Part shown: piece after piece, positions 33,203-41,707 of the stretch | Position numbering within the stretch: the stretch's first letter is position 1 | Layout of the letters: each line of letters starts with the position of its first letter | Assembly: GCA_023415575.1 (NCBI GenBank) | Contig: JAEZKF010000053.1 | Span: forward strand, 1 to 61,581 | Reading direction: 5' to 3' | DNA length: 61,581 bases | Origin: Bacillota bacterium | Lineage (GTDB): Bacteria > Bacillota > Clostridia > Oscillospirales > Ruminococcaceae | Translations under genes and position numbers: made by a program | The notes under the pieces: model-generated | Databases searched by the model: none | What the model saw: only the letters and a program-made list of their open reading frames with translations | Told to the model about the DNA's origin: nothing

Positions 33203-34191
33203 TGGAGAAAAAGAAGAGTATCCGGATAAACAGCCTAAATGACATAACACCGATTGTAACGTTTTTACTGATTGCTGTATTTTTTGGTGTGGCCACTAAG
33301 GGCAAAATCTACTCCCCTTACAACTTAAAAATTCTATTTGACCAGTCCATCACCACAATTGTTGCGGGTCTTGGTATGATATTTGTTATCGCTATGGGCG
33401 GAACTGATATCACCACCGGTGCAGTAGTTGCCCTTTCCGGCTATGCTTCCTATCTATTGGGCTGCCGCTATGGTGTTATTGTCGCTTTTGTGGCGGCAAT
33501 CCTGGTCGGAACATTCTCCGGACTTGTGATGGGCATTGTAAATGCAAAATATAAGGTTCCTTCCTTTATGGCATCTCTTGCCGTGGGCGCAATTGCCCTT
33601 CGCGGTATCGTTGCAGTCATTACTTCTAAAAAGAAAACCGAGGTTATTGCAACTAAAGAGTTTTTGAGCATCAACGAGATGCCCATTAAGCTGCCGATTG
33701 TTCTTGTGCTGCTTGTATTGGCTATCTATGTATTCCATTACACCAAATTTGGCTACTATTGCCGCGCCATTGGCGAAAACGAGGTTGCCGTTAAATATGC
33801 CGGCATCAACGTTACTAAAATTAAAATGATCGCCTTTATCATCTCAGGCATTATGGGCGGCATCGCGGGTGTATTTACCGTATCCCGCGCGGGCGGCATC
33901 CAAAGCACATTGGGTACCGGCTTTGAAATGAACGTTATGATGGCCGTTTTCGTTGCCGGCGTTCCGGTTTCAGGCGGTATGGGAACAAAGATTTACAAGC
34001 TGATTTTAGGAGCCTTTACGCTCTTGATTCTGCAAACCGGAATGGTGCTTTGCGGTCTGTCGGGCTCAATCATTCAGGGAGTTCGCGGCATAATACTGAT
34101 TGGTGTGGTATATCTGTCGGTAGCCCTGAACAAGTACGGCTCCAGCGGCATCGAACTGAAGCTTCCGTCCCTAAGCAAAAAATCGGCGTAA
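33202..34191 (+). CDS. ABC transporter permease, ribose type (2)
   Basis: 329 aa, ATG overlapping the ATPase stop (TGATG). Same superfamily as permease 1 with motifs GLGMIFVIAMGGTDITTGAVVALSG, FHYTKFGYYCRAIGENEVAVKYAG and GGIQSTLGTGFEMNVM. The two permeases are clearly different, so the channel is a heterodimer. About 40 bases separate it from the next gene, a TIM-barrel enzyme in the same direction. Confidence 0.92.
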   Translation: MEKKKSIRINSLNDITPIVTFLLIAVFFGVATKGKIYSPYNLKILFDQSITTIVAGLGMIFVIAMGGTDITTGAVVALSGYASYLLGCRYGVIVAFVAAILVGTFSGLVMGIVNAKYKVPSFMASLAVGAIALRGIVAVITSKKKTEVIATKEFLSINEMPIKLPIVLVLLVLAIYVFHYTKFGYYCRAIGENEVAVKYAGINVTKIKMIAFIISGIMGGIAGVFTVSRAGGIQSTLGTGFEMNVMMAVFVAGVPVSGGMGTKIYKLILGAFTLLILQTGMVLCGLSGSIIQGVRGIILIGVVYLSVALNKYGSSGIELKLPSLSKKSA

Positions 34192-34239
34192 TTGATTAAC
34201 GTCAAACCAGCACATTTTCCTGAAAGGAAGGTCACAACT

Positions 34240-35205
34240 ATGAAATTGGGCGTTGTAGCAAATATGCTTCAAGATAAGCCCTTGGATGAGGCACTTGCCT
34301 ACTATAAATCAATTGGTATTGAGATGGTGGAAATCGGGTGCGGAGGATATCCCGGAAAAGGACACTGCAATCCCGCTGAGCTGCTTAATAGCGAAGAGAA
34401 GCTTGATAGCTTTAAGGCGACTATTAAAAAGCACGGTCTTCCAATCAGCGCATTGAGCTGTCACGGCAATCCGCTTCATCCAAACGTCGAAATAGCCTCT
34501 CAATTTGACCGAGACTTTCGCGATGCTATTCTTTTGGCAGAAAAGCTAGACATTCATATTATCAATGGCTTTTCGGGATGCCCGGGTGACTGTGAGCAAT
34601 CACAGTATCCCAACTGGGTTACCTGCCCTTGGCCGGATGATTACCTGAAGATTCTTGACTGGCAGTGGAATGAAAAGCTCATTCCCTATTGGCGCGAGAT
34701 GGTCGCCTTTGCAAAAGCGCATGGCGTAAATAAGATTGCCTTTGAGCTTCATCCCGGATTTATGCTCTATAATACCGAGACAATCCTTCGTTTGCGTGAT
34801 GCGGTTGGCCCTGAAATCGGAGTGAACTTTGACCCGAGCCATCTGATATGGCAGGGAATGGACCCGGTTGCTTGCATCCGCGCACTCGGGGATGCCATCT
34901 TCCATTTCCATGCAAAGGACACAAAGATTGACCACTATAACACAGCCCTCAACGGGGTATTAGATACCAAGCATTACGGCGACGAACTCCACCGTTCCTG
35001 GTTGTTTAGAACCGTCGGCTTCGGAAATGATGCACAGTACTGGAAGGAGATTATCTCCAACCTGCGGATGGTCGGCTATGACTATGTAATCAGCATTGAG
35101 CATGAAGACAGCTTGATGGAGCGGTGCGAAGGCCTTGAAAAGGCAGTTTCACTACTAAAGGATTGCATAATATCCAAGCAAAAAGGCGAGATGTGGTGGG
35201 CATAA
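34240..35205 (+). CDS. Sugar phosphate isomerase/epimerase-like TIM-barrel enzyme
   Basis: 321 aa from ATG 34240 with AAGGAAGG upstream. Putative metal ligands: E in AFELHPG, D in NFDPSH, H in FHFHAKD and E in ISIEHED. It differs from the two deglycosidase alpha-like proteins (no IKLGVSLYS start, no beta partner), so it is more likely an isomerase, epimerase or hydratase acting on the released oxo-sugar or another intermediate. It is co-transcribed with the importer and followed by a terminator. The exact reaction is unknown. Confidence 0.8.
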   Translation: MKLGVVANMLQDKPLDEALAYYKSIGIEMVEIGCGGYPGKGHCNPAELLNSEEKLDSFKATIKKHGLPISALSCHGNPLHPNVEIASQFDRDFRDAILLAEKLDIHIINGFSGCPGDCEQSQYPNWVTCPWPDDYLKILDWQWNEKLIPYWREMVAFAKAHGVNKIAFELHPGFMLYNTETILRLRDAVGPEIGVNFDPSHLIWQGMDPVACIRALGDAIFHFHAKDTKIDHYNTALNGVLDTKHYGDELHRSWLFRTVGFGNDAQYWKEIISNLRMVGYDYVISIEHEDSLMERCEGLEKAVSLLKDCIISKQKGEMWWA

Positions 35206-35217
35206 TTTTCTGAAAGT
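35205..35217. promoter_or_regulatory. Near-copy of the 13-bp operator before the second lacI-type gene
   Basis: ATTTTCTGAAAGT differs from ATTTTCTGAAAAT at one position. It overlaps the stop codon of the preceding gene, about 25 bases upstream of the promoter at 35242. Confidence 0.35.
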
Positions 35218-35251
35218 TAGGGAGCGCAACCGCGCTCCCTATTGATTTTTA
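35218..35251 (+). terminator. Terminator of the ABC importer operon
   Basis: TAGGGAGCGC / GCGCTCCCTA, perfect 10-bp stem with a 4-base loop, then TTGATTTTTATT. Confidence 0.85.
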
Positions 35252-35270
35252 TTCTGCAAGTCGGTATAAT
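35242..35270 (+). promoter_or_regulatory. Promoter of the second lacI-type gene
   Basis: TTGATT, 17 bases, TATAAT; it overlaps the T run of the preceding terminator. Confidence 0.8.
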
Positions 35271-35291
35271 TTTTGGGAAGGAAGTGATTGT

Positions 35292-36281
35292 ATGGCAACA
35301 ATAACCGACGTCGCAAACGAGGCTGGTGTCTCTCTTTCAACAGTATCCCGGGTGCTTAACAACAATGTCTTTGTCAGCGATGAAAAACGGGAACTTGTTC
35401 TGAAAGCCATGAAAAAAGTGGGCTATCAGCCCTCATCCAAGCGCGTGGTCAAATATAATAAAAACAAGGTTATTTTGGTGGTAACCAGCATCTTGCTCGA
35501 CAGCGTGATATCCGGAATTGAAGAAGCTGCGAGTGATTTGGGTTACATCGTTTTGATTGAATACATTGGGCTGGGATCTGACGGCTATGCCCGATGCTCC
35601 GAGACATTGAAAACCCTGCGCAACTCCCTGTGCGGTGTAATTCTTGTTAACGTAGTGAGCCGCGATGAAAATATCCCTCGTCTGTTCGGAGACATTCCGG
35701 TTGTACAGATAGGCGAGTACTATGAGCTTAACCCTACCTATGTTGTGTTAACCGATGATGAAAAGGCATCCTATGACATCACTAAGCATGTCATTGGCAC
35801 AGGCAAAAATCGTATTGCATATGTAAGCACCTCCTCCGCTTCAAGCACTTATATTCATTTTGCACAGCAGCGGCTGGCAGGCTACCGCAGAGCACTGCTG
35901 GACAGCGGTATTCAGCCAGATGATAGCTTAGTTTACAAAACCGATCTTTCGATTGAAGGCGGCCGTGAAGCCGCACGGTATTTTACCTCTTTGCCGCAAC
36001 CGCCGGACGCTATCTGTTGCATAACCGACCTGATGGCGGTAGGTTGTATCTCTGAACTCAAAAAATTAAAGATGCAAATTCCCGAGCAGATTGCCGTTGC
36101 CGGATTTGATAATCTTGAATACACCGAGGTTTTCAGCCCGTCGATTACAACCATCTCGCAAAACTTTGATGAGATGGGTGCCCAAGCCGTAGATACCCTC
36201 GACCGGATTATTCAGGGAAGACTGACAAAAGGGCAGACCATATATATTAGCCACGAGCTAATTGAACGGGAAAGCACCTAG
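35292..36281 (+). CDS. LacI family transcriptional regulator (2)
   Basis: 329 aa, AAGGAAG before ATG. Helix-turn-helix TITDVANEAGVSLSTVSRVLNN, then an effector-binding domain (KVILVVTSI, HVIGTGKNRIAYVST, AVAGFDNLEYTEVFSPSITTISQ). Its linker is shorter than that of regulator 1 and the recognition helix differs slightly (LSTVS against PATVS). It sits between the importer operon and the oxidoreductase/hexokinase operon, so it probably controls the latter. Own promoter and terminator. Confidence 0.93.
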   Translation: MATITDVANEAGVSLSTVSRVLNNNVFVSDEKRELVLKAMKKVGYQPSSKRVVKYNKNKVILVVTSILLDSVISGIEEAASDLGYIVLIEYIGLGSDGYARCSETLKTLRNSLCGVILVNVVSRDENIPRLFGDIPVVQIGEYYELNPTYVVLTDDEKASYDITKHVIGTGKNRIAYVSTSSASSTYIHFAQQRLAGYRRALLDSGIQPDDSLVYKTDLSIEGGREAARYFTSLPQPPDAICCITDLMAVGCISELKKLKMQIPEQIAVAGFDNLEYTEVFSPSITTISQNFDEMGAQAVDTLDRIIQGRLTKGQTIYISHELIEREST

Positions 36282-36331
36282 CGCTCAAGTCATTTCCTGT
36301 CCGTTAGCCTCGCAAAATGATTCAAATGATA

Positions 36332-36359
36332 AAAAGCCTCCTTGAAGGAGGCTTTTTTC
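36332..36359 (+). terminator. Terminator of the second lacI-type gene
   Basis: AAAAGCCTCCTT / AAGGAGGCTTTT hairpin followed by further T residues. Confidence 0.9.
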
Positions 36360-36396
36360 TTTACTTGCTTCCTGCCTGTTAAAGCCGTAACACTTA

Positions 36397-36465
36397 CTAT
36401 TTTCATGCTATTTTCATTGATTTTCTGAAAATTTGTGATATAATTAAAATATCAAGTGAAAATAG
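36397..36465 (+). promoter_or_regulatory. Promoter and clustered operator half-sites before the oxidoreductase/hexokinase operon
   Basis: Promoter TTGATT (36417-36422), 16 bases, TATAAT (36439-36444). CTATTTTCAT occurs twice, at 36397-36406 and 36408-36417, 11 bp apart. The palindrome ATTTTCTGAAAAT (36420-36432) covers the -35 and spacer. The reversed half-site GTGAAAATAG lies at 36456-36465. This arrangement fits repression by a LacI-type dimer or tetramer. Confidence 0.65.
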
Positions 36466-36480
36466 AAATGGGTGATTTGA

Positions 36481-37542
36481 ATGGAGCTTAAAATAGGTGT
36501 TCTTGGATTTGGCGGCATGGGGCATTACCATGTAGAGAACGTAAAGCTCGATGGGGTTCGTTTCGTATCAGCGTGCGATATTGACCCCTTGCAGATTGCG
36601 GATGCAGGGGATTACGGCCTAAAGGCATACCTCAACGACGAGGATGCTTTTTTTGCAGACCCGGATATTAACACGGTGCTTTTGACGGTTCCGAACCATC
36701 TGCATAAGCAGTATGCTATTAAAGCCGCTCGGTCAAAGAAGAATATCATTTGTGAAAAACCTGCAGCATTAAGCGTTGCAGAGTTTGATGAGATGGTGGC
36801 TGTTGCAAAGGAGTGCGGTGTTTTCTTTGAGGTGCATCAGAACCGCCGCTGGGATAAAGACTTTAATATTGTAAAACATGTTTATGATAATGACTTAATC
36901 GGTGAGATTGTCGCGATAGAGTCCACCCTCCATAGCCCGAACGGAAGGATGCATAACTGGCACACCTTTAAAAAATACGGTGGAGGTATGATCTACGATT
37001 GGGCAGTCCATCTGATTGATCAGGCTCTGTATCTGATTCCGGATAAAATAGAGACCATCTTTGCGGACCTCAAAAACGTGTTCCACGAGGAGGTTGAGGA
37101 TTACTACAAAATCATCCTTCGTTTTCGCAACGGGCAATCTGTCACACTTTCACACAGCACCTATTGCTTAAAGCCATCGCCCCGCTGGCTGGTGATTGGC
37201 AAAAAGGGTACTGTGGTAGTAAACTCCTTTGCCGGAGACGGCAACCTGTATCGAACCACTGAACTGCTTGAAAAGCTTCCGCCAAAGATTATGCCTAACG
37301 TTGCCGGCCCAACCCGCAGCTTTATTCCGATGCCTCCGGGTAAGCTCTTGGTAGAAGAACTGCCCGTAGTAGAAACCAATTGGCTGGATTACTATAAGAA
37401 TTATCTTGATGCAGTGAATGGCAAGGCAGAGTTTAAGGTTAAAAACGAGCAGGTACGCCGTGTATTGGCGGTAATTGAGGCGGTATTTGAGTCAGCTCGC
37501 ACCGGCACTTCGGTTCGCTTTGACTATGACGACCATCACTAA
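36481..37542 (+). CDS. Gfo/Idh/MocA oxidoreductase (2)
   Basis: 353 aa. Rossmann motif GVLGFGGMGHYH, catalytic-lysine motif CEKPAALS, and the substrate-domain stretch YGGGMIYDWAVHLIDQALYL. It is clearly distinct from the first oxidoreductase of the locus. Next to hexokinase, with 14 bases between them, it may reduce the released 3-oxo-sugar back to a hexose, which hexokinase would then phosphorylate; direction and substrate are inferred only. Confidence 0.88.
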   Translation: MELKIGVLGFGGMGHYHVENVKLDGVRFVSACDIDPLQIADAGDYGLKAYLNDEDAFFADPDINTVLLTVPNHLHKQYAIKAARSKKNIICEKPAALSVAEFDEMVAVAKECGVFFEVHQNRRWDKDFNIVKHVYDNDLIGEIVAIESTLHSPNGRMHNWHTFKKYGGGMIYDWAVHLIDQALYLIPDKIETIFADLKNVFHEEVEDYYKIILRFRNGQSVTLSHSTYCLKPSPRWLVIGKKGTVVVNSFAGDGNLYRTTELLEKLPPKIMPNVAGPTRSFIPMPPGKLLVEELPVVETNWLDYYKNYLDAVNGKAEFKVKNEQVRRVLAVIEAVFESARTGTSVRFDYDDHH

Positions 37543-37556
37543 ACGAGGTATACGAT

Positions 37557-38858
37557 ATGACAACACAAATTTTTATTGAAAAATATGGCCTGAATGCGGA
37601 TTACAGCACCTTCGAGCGCGAGCTTAACAGCTTTGTTGCGGATATGAATCAAGGGCTCATGGGCGCCGACAGCTCTTTAAAAATGATTCCCACCTATATC
37701 AGCCTAGACAACGTCCCCGCCTCAAATGGGGAAAAGGTGATTGTCATCGACGCCGGCGGTACAAACCTGCGGGTAGGGCTTGCAACCTTTGATGAAACCG
37801 GCAAACCTTCTATTGTAGACATGCAGGTATACCCCATGCTCGGAACCACCGGCGCAATTACCGTCTCGGAGTTTTTTGAAGGGCTTGCCGAGTATCTTGC
37901 CCCCTATGCAGACAAATCGGACAAGATTGGCTTCTGCTTCTCCTTCCCCTGCGAGATTCTGCCGAACATGGACGGAAAAATTCTTTTGTTTAACAAAGAG
38001 GTTAAAATCAGCGGCGCATCCGGTCAACTGCTGGGCGAGGGCATACGGGCGGCATTAAAGGCCAAAGGTTTGCCTTGCAACCACAGTGTGGTAATAATTA
38101 ACGATACCGTCGCCACTTTGTTGGGCGGAAAAGCCGATTCGGCACATAGGCAGTTTGAAAGCTATATCGGCTATATTCTCGGCACGGGAACCAATACGTG
38201 CTACGTCGAAAAGAATGAGTATATAACTAAGAACGAGACACTGCGTACAAAAGACGGGTGGTCTTTAATCAACATGGAGTCCGGCGGCTACGGCCGTATG
38301 AACCGCACCAGCGTGGATATCGCCTTTGACCTTACTACCGATGCACCGAATACTCAGTGGTTGGAAAAGATGATATCCGGTGCATATCAGGGCGGGCTGC
38401 TGCTTGCATATTTGAAGAAAGCGGCTCAAGAGGGCGTATTTGCCCAAGATACGGCAGCTAAAATTCTATCACTGGATGAACTAAAGGCAAAGGAAATCGA
38501 CGAGTTCTGCTATTACCCATATGCAGATGGCAAATTGGCACGGCTTTGTGAATCGGAAGAAGAAAAGCAAGACCTGTACAAAATCATCGACGCATTCTTT
38601 AACCGTGCAGCAATGATGACGGTTGTAAATCTCGCCGGTGTAATGGTAAAAACAAAAACGGGGAATAACCCGCTGATGCCCGTTTGCATCACAGCGGACG
38701 GCTCCACCTTCTATAAGTCCAAGCTGTTAAACGAGAAGATTCGCTATCTGATGGTAGATTACGTTCAAAACCGTCTTGGCATATACAGCGAGTTTAAGAG
38801 TGTTGAAAACGTTACCTTAGTAGGTACCGCATTCGCAGCACTGATTGGCGGCAGGTAA
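37557..38858 (+). CDS. Hexokinase (eukaryotic-type fold)
   Basis: 433 aa. Phosphate-1 motif IDAGGTNLRVGLATF, hexose/phosphate motif VIINDTVATLLGG and adenosine-side motif YILGTGTNTCY match the hexokinase I/II-like family, larger than the ROK and Glk glucokinases usual in Firmicutes. It would phosphorylate glucose or another hexose to the 6-phosphate for glycolysis. It is the end point of the putative glycoside pathway. A hairpin with T-rich tail follows. Confidence 0.88.
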   Translation: MTTQIFIEKYGLNADYSTFERELNSFVADMNQGLMGADSSLKMIPTYISLDNVPASNGEKVIVIDAGGTNLRVGLATFDETGKPSIVDMQVYPMLGTTGAITVSEFFEGLAEYLAPYADKSDKIGFCFSFPCEILPNMDGKILLFNKEVKISGASGQLLGEGIRAALKAKGLPCNHSVVIINDTVATLLGGKADSAHRQFESYIGYILGTGTNTCYVEKNEYITKNETLRTKDGWSLINMESGGYGRMNRTSVDIAFDLTTDAPNTQWLEKMISGAYQGGLLLAYLKKAAQEGVFAQDTAAKILSLDELKAKEIDEFCYYPYADGKLARLCESEEEKQDLYKIIDAFFNRAAMMTVVNLAGVMVKTKTGNNPLMPVCITADGSTFYKSKLLNEKIRYLMVDYVQNRLGIYSEFKSVENVTLVGTAFAALIGGR

Positions 38859-38891
38859 TACTCGATACTTCTGGGTTCTGATAAATGACTA

Positions 38892-38928
38892 GGGCAGGGT
38901 TCTTATATGAACCCTGCCCCTGTTATTT
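38892..38928 (+). terminator. Terminator after hexokinase
   Basis: GGGCAGGGTTC / GAACCCTGCCC, an 11-bp perfect stem with a 6-base loop, then CTGTTATTTT. Confidence 0.8.
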
Positions 38929-38935
38929 TGCCAAG

Positions 38936-39592
38936 TTATTTTACACGCACGGGAATTCGCAAAACCGTCTTGCGCCGCTCGGGTGCAACCTTGCGCGGGT
39001 CGCCGAGGTAGATTTCGTGGTGGCGGCGTATTGCTCCGTCCGGCAGTCTGCCGCCCACATCGTTTGCAAGCCCCTGCTCGCTTAAATAGTTGTCTATCAC
39101 TGCAAGACTTTTGGGCTCGTCGTCATAGGGGCCGATGTGCATCATCTGCACGCAAAGCCCTTCCGTAAAGGTTGCAAGCCTCGCCTTTGAGCAGTCAAGC
39201 CCCTTTTTGGCGGTCACCTGCTTACACGCCCAAGCGAACACCTCATCGGTCACAAAGTCGGGCTGGCGGATCATCGCCGTCCAGCAGTAGCGGCTTTTCT
39301 GGGTAAAGTCGATGTCGTTTTCACCCCTAAGCCACCACAGGCCCTCAAGCGGCGGCATGGTGTACTCGGTGTACCCTGCAGGCTTATCCTTACCATGCTT
39401 ACTCATTTTGATGGTGTACACAATGGCGTACAAAAGCCCGAGGGCCTTTTGATACTCGCCCTCCGGCTCGTTGGGGTTGCCACAGCCGTCAATCATGATA
39501 AACCGCATGGTCGGCACATCAAGCAGCACGGGGTGGGTAGGCGGCTGGTAGAGGGGTTTGTCAATCTTCTTGTAGTCGATCTTTTCGCTCAT
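38936..39592 (-). CDS. GyrI-like small-molecule-binding domain protein
   Basis: 218 aa from ATG 39592. Matches the GyrI-like/YdhR-type family by MRFIMIDGCGNPN, ALGLLYAIVYTIKM, YTEYTMPPLEGLWW and CVQMMHIGPYDDEPKSL. These proteins bind small hydrophobic molecules and sometimes hydrolyse them; the role is otherwise unknown. Its start is 5 bases from the end of the zinc-ribbon gene upstream, so the two form an operon. Confidence 0.88.
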   Translation of the reverse strand: MSEKIDYKKIDKPLYQPPTHPVLLDVPTMRFIMIDGCGNPNEPEGEYQKALGLLYAIVYTIKMSKHGKDKPAGYTEYTMPPLEGLWWLRGENDIDFTQKSRYCWTAMIRQPDFVTDEVFAWACKQVTAKKGLDCSKARLATFTEGLCVQMMHIGPYDDEPKSLAVIDNYLSEQGLANDVGGRLPDGAIRRHHEIYLGDPRKVAPERRKTVLRIPVRVK

Positions 39593-39596
39593 ATTG

Positions 39597-39872
39597 CTAC
39601 GCCTTCTTCCAACGGGCAAGGGTGGGGAACCATTCCATCATCTGTTTTCTTGTCTCTTCGCGGTCGGTATAAATGCCTTCGTCCTTGCTGTAGTCAAGGC
39701 ACAATTCAATCATTTCCTCCATGGTCATGTCCGAGGTGAAGGCGCCATCCTTAAAGCAGTAGACGCAGTACTCCTGATTCTTGCTGCCGTCCGCGTTGGC
39801 GCCGAGCTTTTCATCCTCGGTCAGCGGCATACCGCAGCTTTGGCAGAACGGCCCTTCGTAGTTGTAATCCAT
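39597..39872 (-). CDS. Small zinc-ribbon protein
   Basis: 91 aa from ATG 39872 with AAAGGAG upstream. Four cysteines are in two pairs, FCQSCGMPL and YCVYCF, followed by GAFTSDMTMEEMIELC, the usual layout of the putative zinc-ribbon family found beside GyrI-like proteins. Function unknown; first gene of a two-gene operon. Confidence 0.85.
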   Translation of the reverse strand: MDYNYEGPFCQSCGMPLTEDEKLGANADGSKNQEYCVYCFKDGAFTSDMTMEEMIELCLDYSKDEGIYTDREETRKQMMEWFPTLARWKKA

Positions 39873-39964
39873 CTTGCACACTCCTTTTGTTGCCCCATTC
39901 TGGGGGCATATCGATGTTATGTACATTGTAGCCGTCAAAACATGAAGGGGTGTGTCATATTTAG

Positions 39965-39997
39965 AAGCGGGCACTCAAAAAGAATGCCCGCTTTTTT
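39965..39997. terminator. Terminator-like hairpin after the HAD gene
   Basis: AAGCGGGCA (39965-39973) / TGCCCGCTT (39985-39993), with a T run on the plus strand and a T-poorer tail on the minus strand. Confidence 0.6.
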
Positions 39998-39998
39998 G

Positions 39999-40673
39999 CT
40001 ATACGCTATGAGAGAAACTGCGCCCTTCTACAAGGGGTGCCATGATGGTGAGTGCCTCGTCTAAGTCATTTGCCACCGCAAAGTTCGGCAAAGCGGGGTT
40101 GGGCGGCAGCATATCAGGCACAACCAAAACGGGGATGCCCGCAGCGTTTGCGGCGCGCACGCCGTTGTAGGAGTCCTCCACCACCATCGTGTTTTCGGTG
40201 GTGCCGCCTAAGTGGTGCATGGCGTTTAAAAAGATTTCGGGGTTGGGTTTTGGGTGTTTGATCTCGTTGCCGCAGACGGTGTAGTCAAAGTAATGGTCAA
40301 TCCTTGCTATTTTAAGCATCATATCAACCGTCGACCGGCGGGTAGAGGTCGCAAGGGCAACGAGTACGCCATTCTCTTTTAAGTAGGAAAGTATATTATG
40401 TACGCCCTTTTTTAGGGGGATGCGGCCGTTTTTTAGCTGGGAGAGGATGTGCTTGCGGATATCGCTACGCAGGGCATCGTAATCAAACTCGCCGAAGCGG
40501 TTAAAAAAGATCTCCTTGGCTGCCTTGTCCGAGCCGCCTACCGTGAGCAGATAATCCTCGTGTGTCGGTGAAAAGCCGTACCTGGGGGCGTATAGCATAA
40601 GCCCTTCCTCGTACATGCGCTCACTGTCAAACAACACGCCGTCCATATCAAAGATTACATGCGAAAGCTTCAT
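39999..40673 (-). CDS. HAD superfamily hydrolase, beta-phosphoglucomutase-like
   Basis: 224 aa, AAAGGAG before ATG 40673. Motif I FDMDGVLFDSE (nucleophile Asp and acid Asp), motif II ATSTRR, lysine motif GNEIKHPKPNPEIF and motif III VVEDSYNGVRAANAAG. It is a phosphatase or phosphoglucomutase on small phosphate esters; the cap domain does not settle the substrate. It lies 14 bases after an ATP-grasp gene, with which it is probably co-transcribed. Confidence 0.9.
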   Translation of the reverse strand: MKLSHVIFDMDGVLFDSERMYEEGLMLYAPRYGFSPTHEDYLLTVGGSDKAAKEIFFNRFGEFDYDALRSDIRKHILSQLKNGRIPLKKGVHNILSYLKENGVLVALATSTRRSTVDMMLKIARIDHYFDYTVCGNEIKHPKPNPEIFLNAMHHLGGTTENTMVVEDSYNGVRAANAAGIPVLVVPDMLPPNPALPNFAVANDLDEALTIMAPLVEGRSFSHSV

Positions 40674-40687
40674 GGTTTACTCCTTTG

Positions 40688-41707
40688 CTACACCTTTGCA
40701 GTGTTCAGGTATTTCTTATAAACCGGCCAGATGCCGGTGTTGTTGTCGATGTGAGGGGGCAGCTGCTGAATCTCGTGGCCGGGGTACTGATTTGCCTCGA
40801 TAAACACCGGCCCTGACTCGCACACCGCGACATCCCATGCGGCATAGCGGATTTCCGGCACCACAAGGGCTGCCTCCTTTACCATGGCAAGCACCTTATC
40901 AAACATCGGCACGGTAACCCCGACAATGGGCGCTCCGGTGACGGGGTGAACGAAATGGCTGTCGCCGTTTTTGTCGTGGGCAGGCCGGATAATCTCGCCG
41001 GTAGCGGGGTCAAGCAGGGCCGCCATGCCGCCGCTTGAGATGTTATCCACAACACCGCCCGCTCCAAACCGGATGAGGCACCGCGTGATGTTGACCTGTT
41101 TATTCTCATCAAGCACGGTGACGATGCGAAGCGTGTTAACCGAGCCCGGGTAGATGTTAGCCAAAACAGGATGCTGCACTAGGTACTCCTCGCACAGATT
41201 CTGCCCGTTTGCCCGCAGGCTTTCATACAGGGCTTTGTAATCGGTGTCCTTGTCGAGGTTTACGCAGGTAACACCCTTGCCGCCGTCGCCGTCCACCGGC
41301 TTTGCGATGATGCGGTCCTTGCCAGCGCAAAAGGCCGCAAAGGCCGCTGCGTTCGCGCTCGAAAGGTCAATCCACTCCCTGCCGAGGTATTGCGAAAAGC
41401 GGGTGAGAAAGTCAATCTTATTTGCAAACCAGTGCCAGTATTCCCTGTCGTTGAGGGTGCGCACAAGGTGGTTGCTGCGCCCGCGCGTTAAAAAGGTGTC
41501 GCGCTCCTTGCCCGACATCCTATAAAACTCAAGCACGGTGTAGTCCATATAGCCCGCCCCGTAGCGCAGGCCGCAGTAAAGCATATCGATGACAATGAGC
41601 AAAACCGGCTTCCTTGTCTTATTGCGTATCAGCCTTGCCTTTGCAAACATCGCCTTGTAGTTCATCTCGCGGATGAGTTTTAACAGATATCGTAGCTTGT
41701 GCAGCAA
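40688..41707 (-). CDS. Sugar-transfer-associated ATP-grasp protein
   Basis: 339 aa from a TTG start at 41707 preceded by AGAGGA. Motifs fit the ATPgrasp_ST family: AKPVDGDGGKGV (ATP-binding loop), CEEYLVQHPVLANIYPGSVNTLRIVTV, NISSGGMAALLD, and EANQYPGHEIQ with metal ligands. Members are found in surface-polysaccharide and other ligase settings and join a carboxylate to an amine or thiol using ATP. Substrates unknown. Confidence 0.85.
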   Translation of the reverse strand: MLHKLRYLLKLIREMNYKAMFAKARLIRNKTRKPVLLIVIDMLYCGLRYGAGYMDYTVLEFYRMSGKERDTFLTRGRSNHLVRTLNDREYWHWFANKIDFLTRFSQYLGREWIDLSSANAAAFAAFCAGKDRIIAKPVDGDGGKGVTCVNLDKDTDYKALYESLRANGQNLCEEYLVQHPVLANIYPGSVNTLRIVTVLDENKQVNITRCLIRFGAGGVVDNISSGGMAALLDPATGEIIRPAHDKNGDSHFVHPVTGAPIVGVTVPMFDKVLAMVKEAALVVPEIRYAAWDVAVCESGPVFIEANQYPGHEIQQLPPHIDNNTGIWPVYKKYLNTAKV

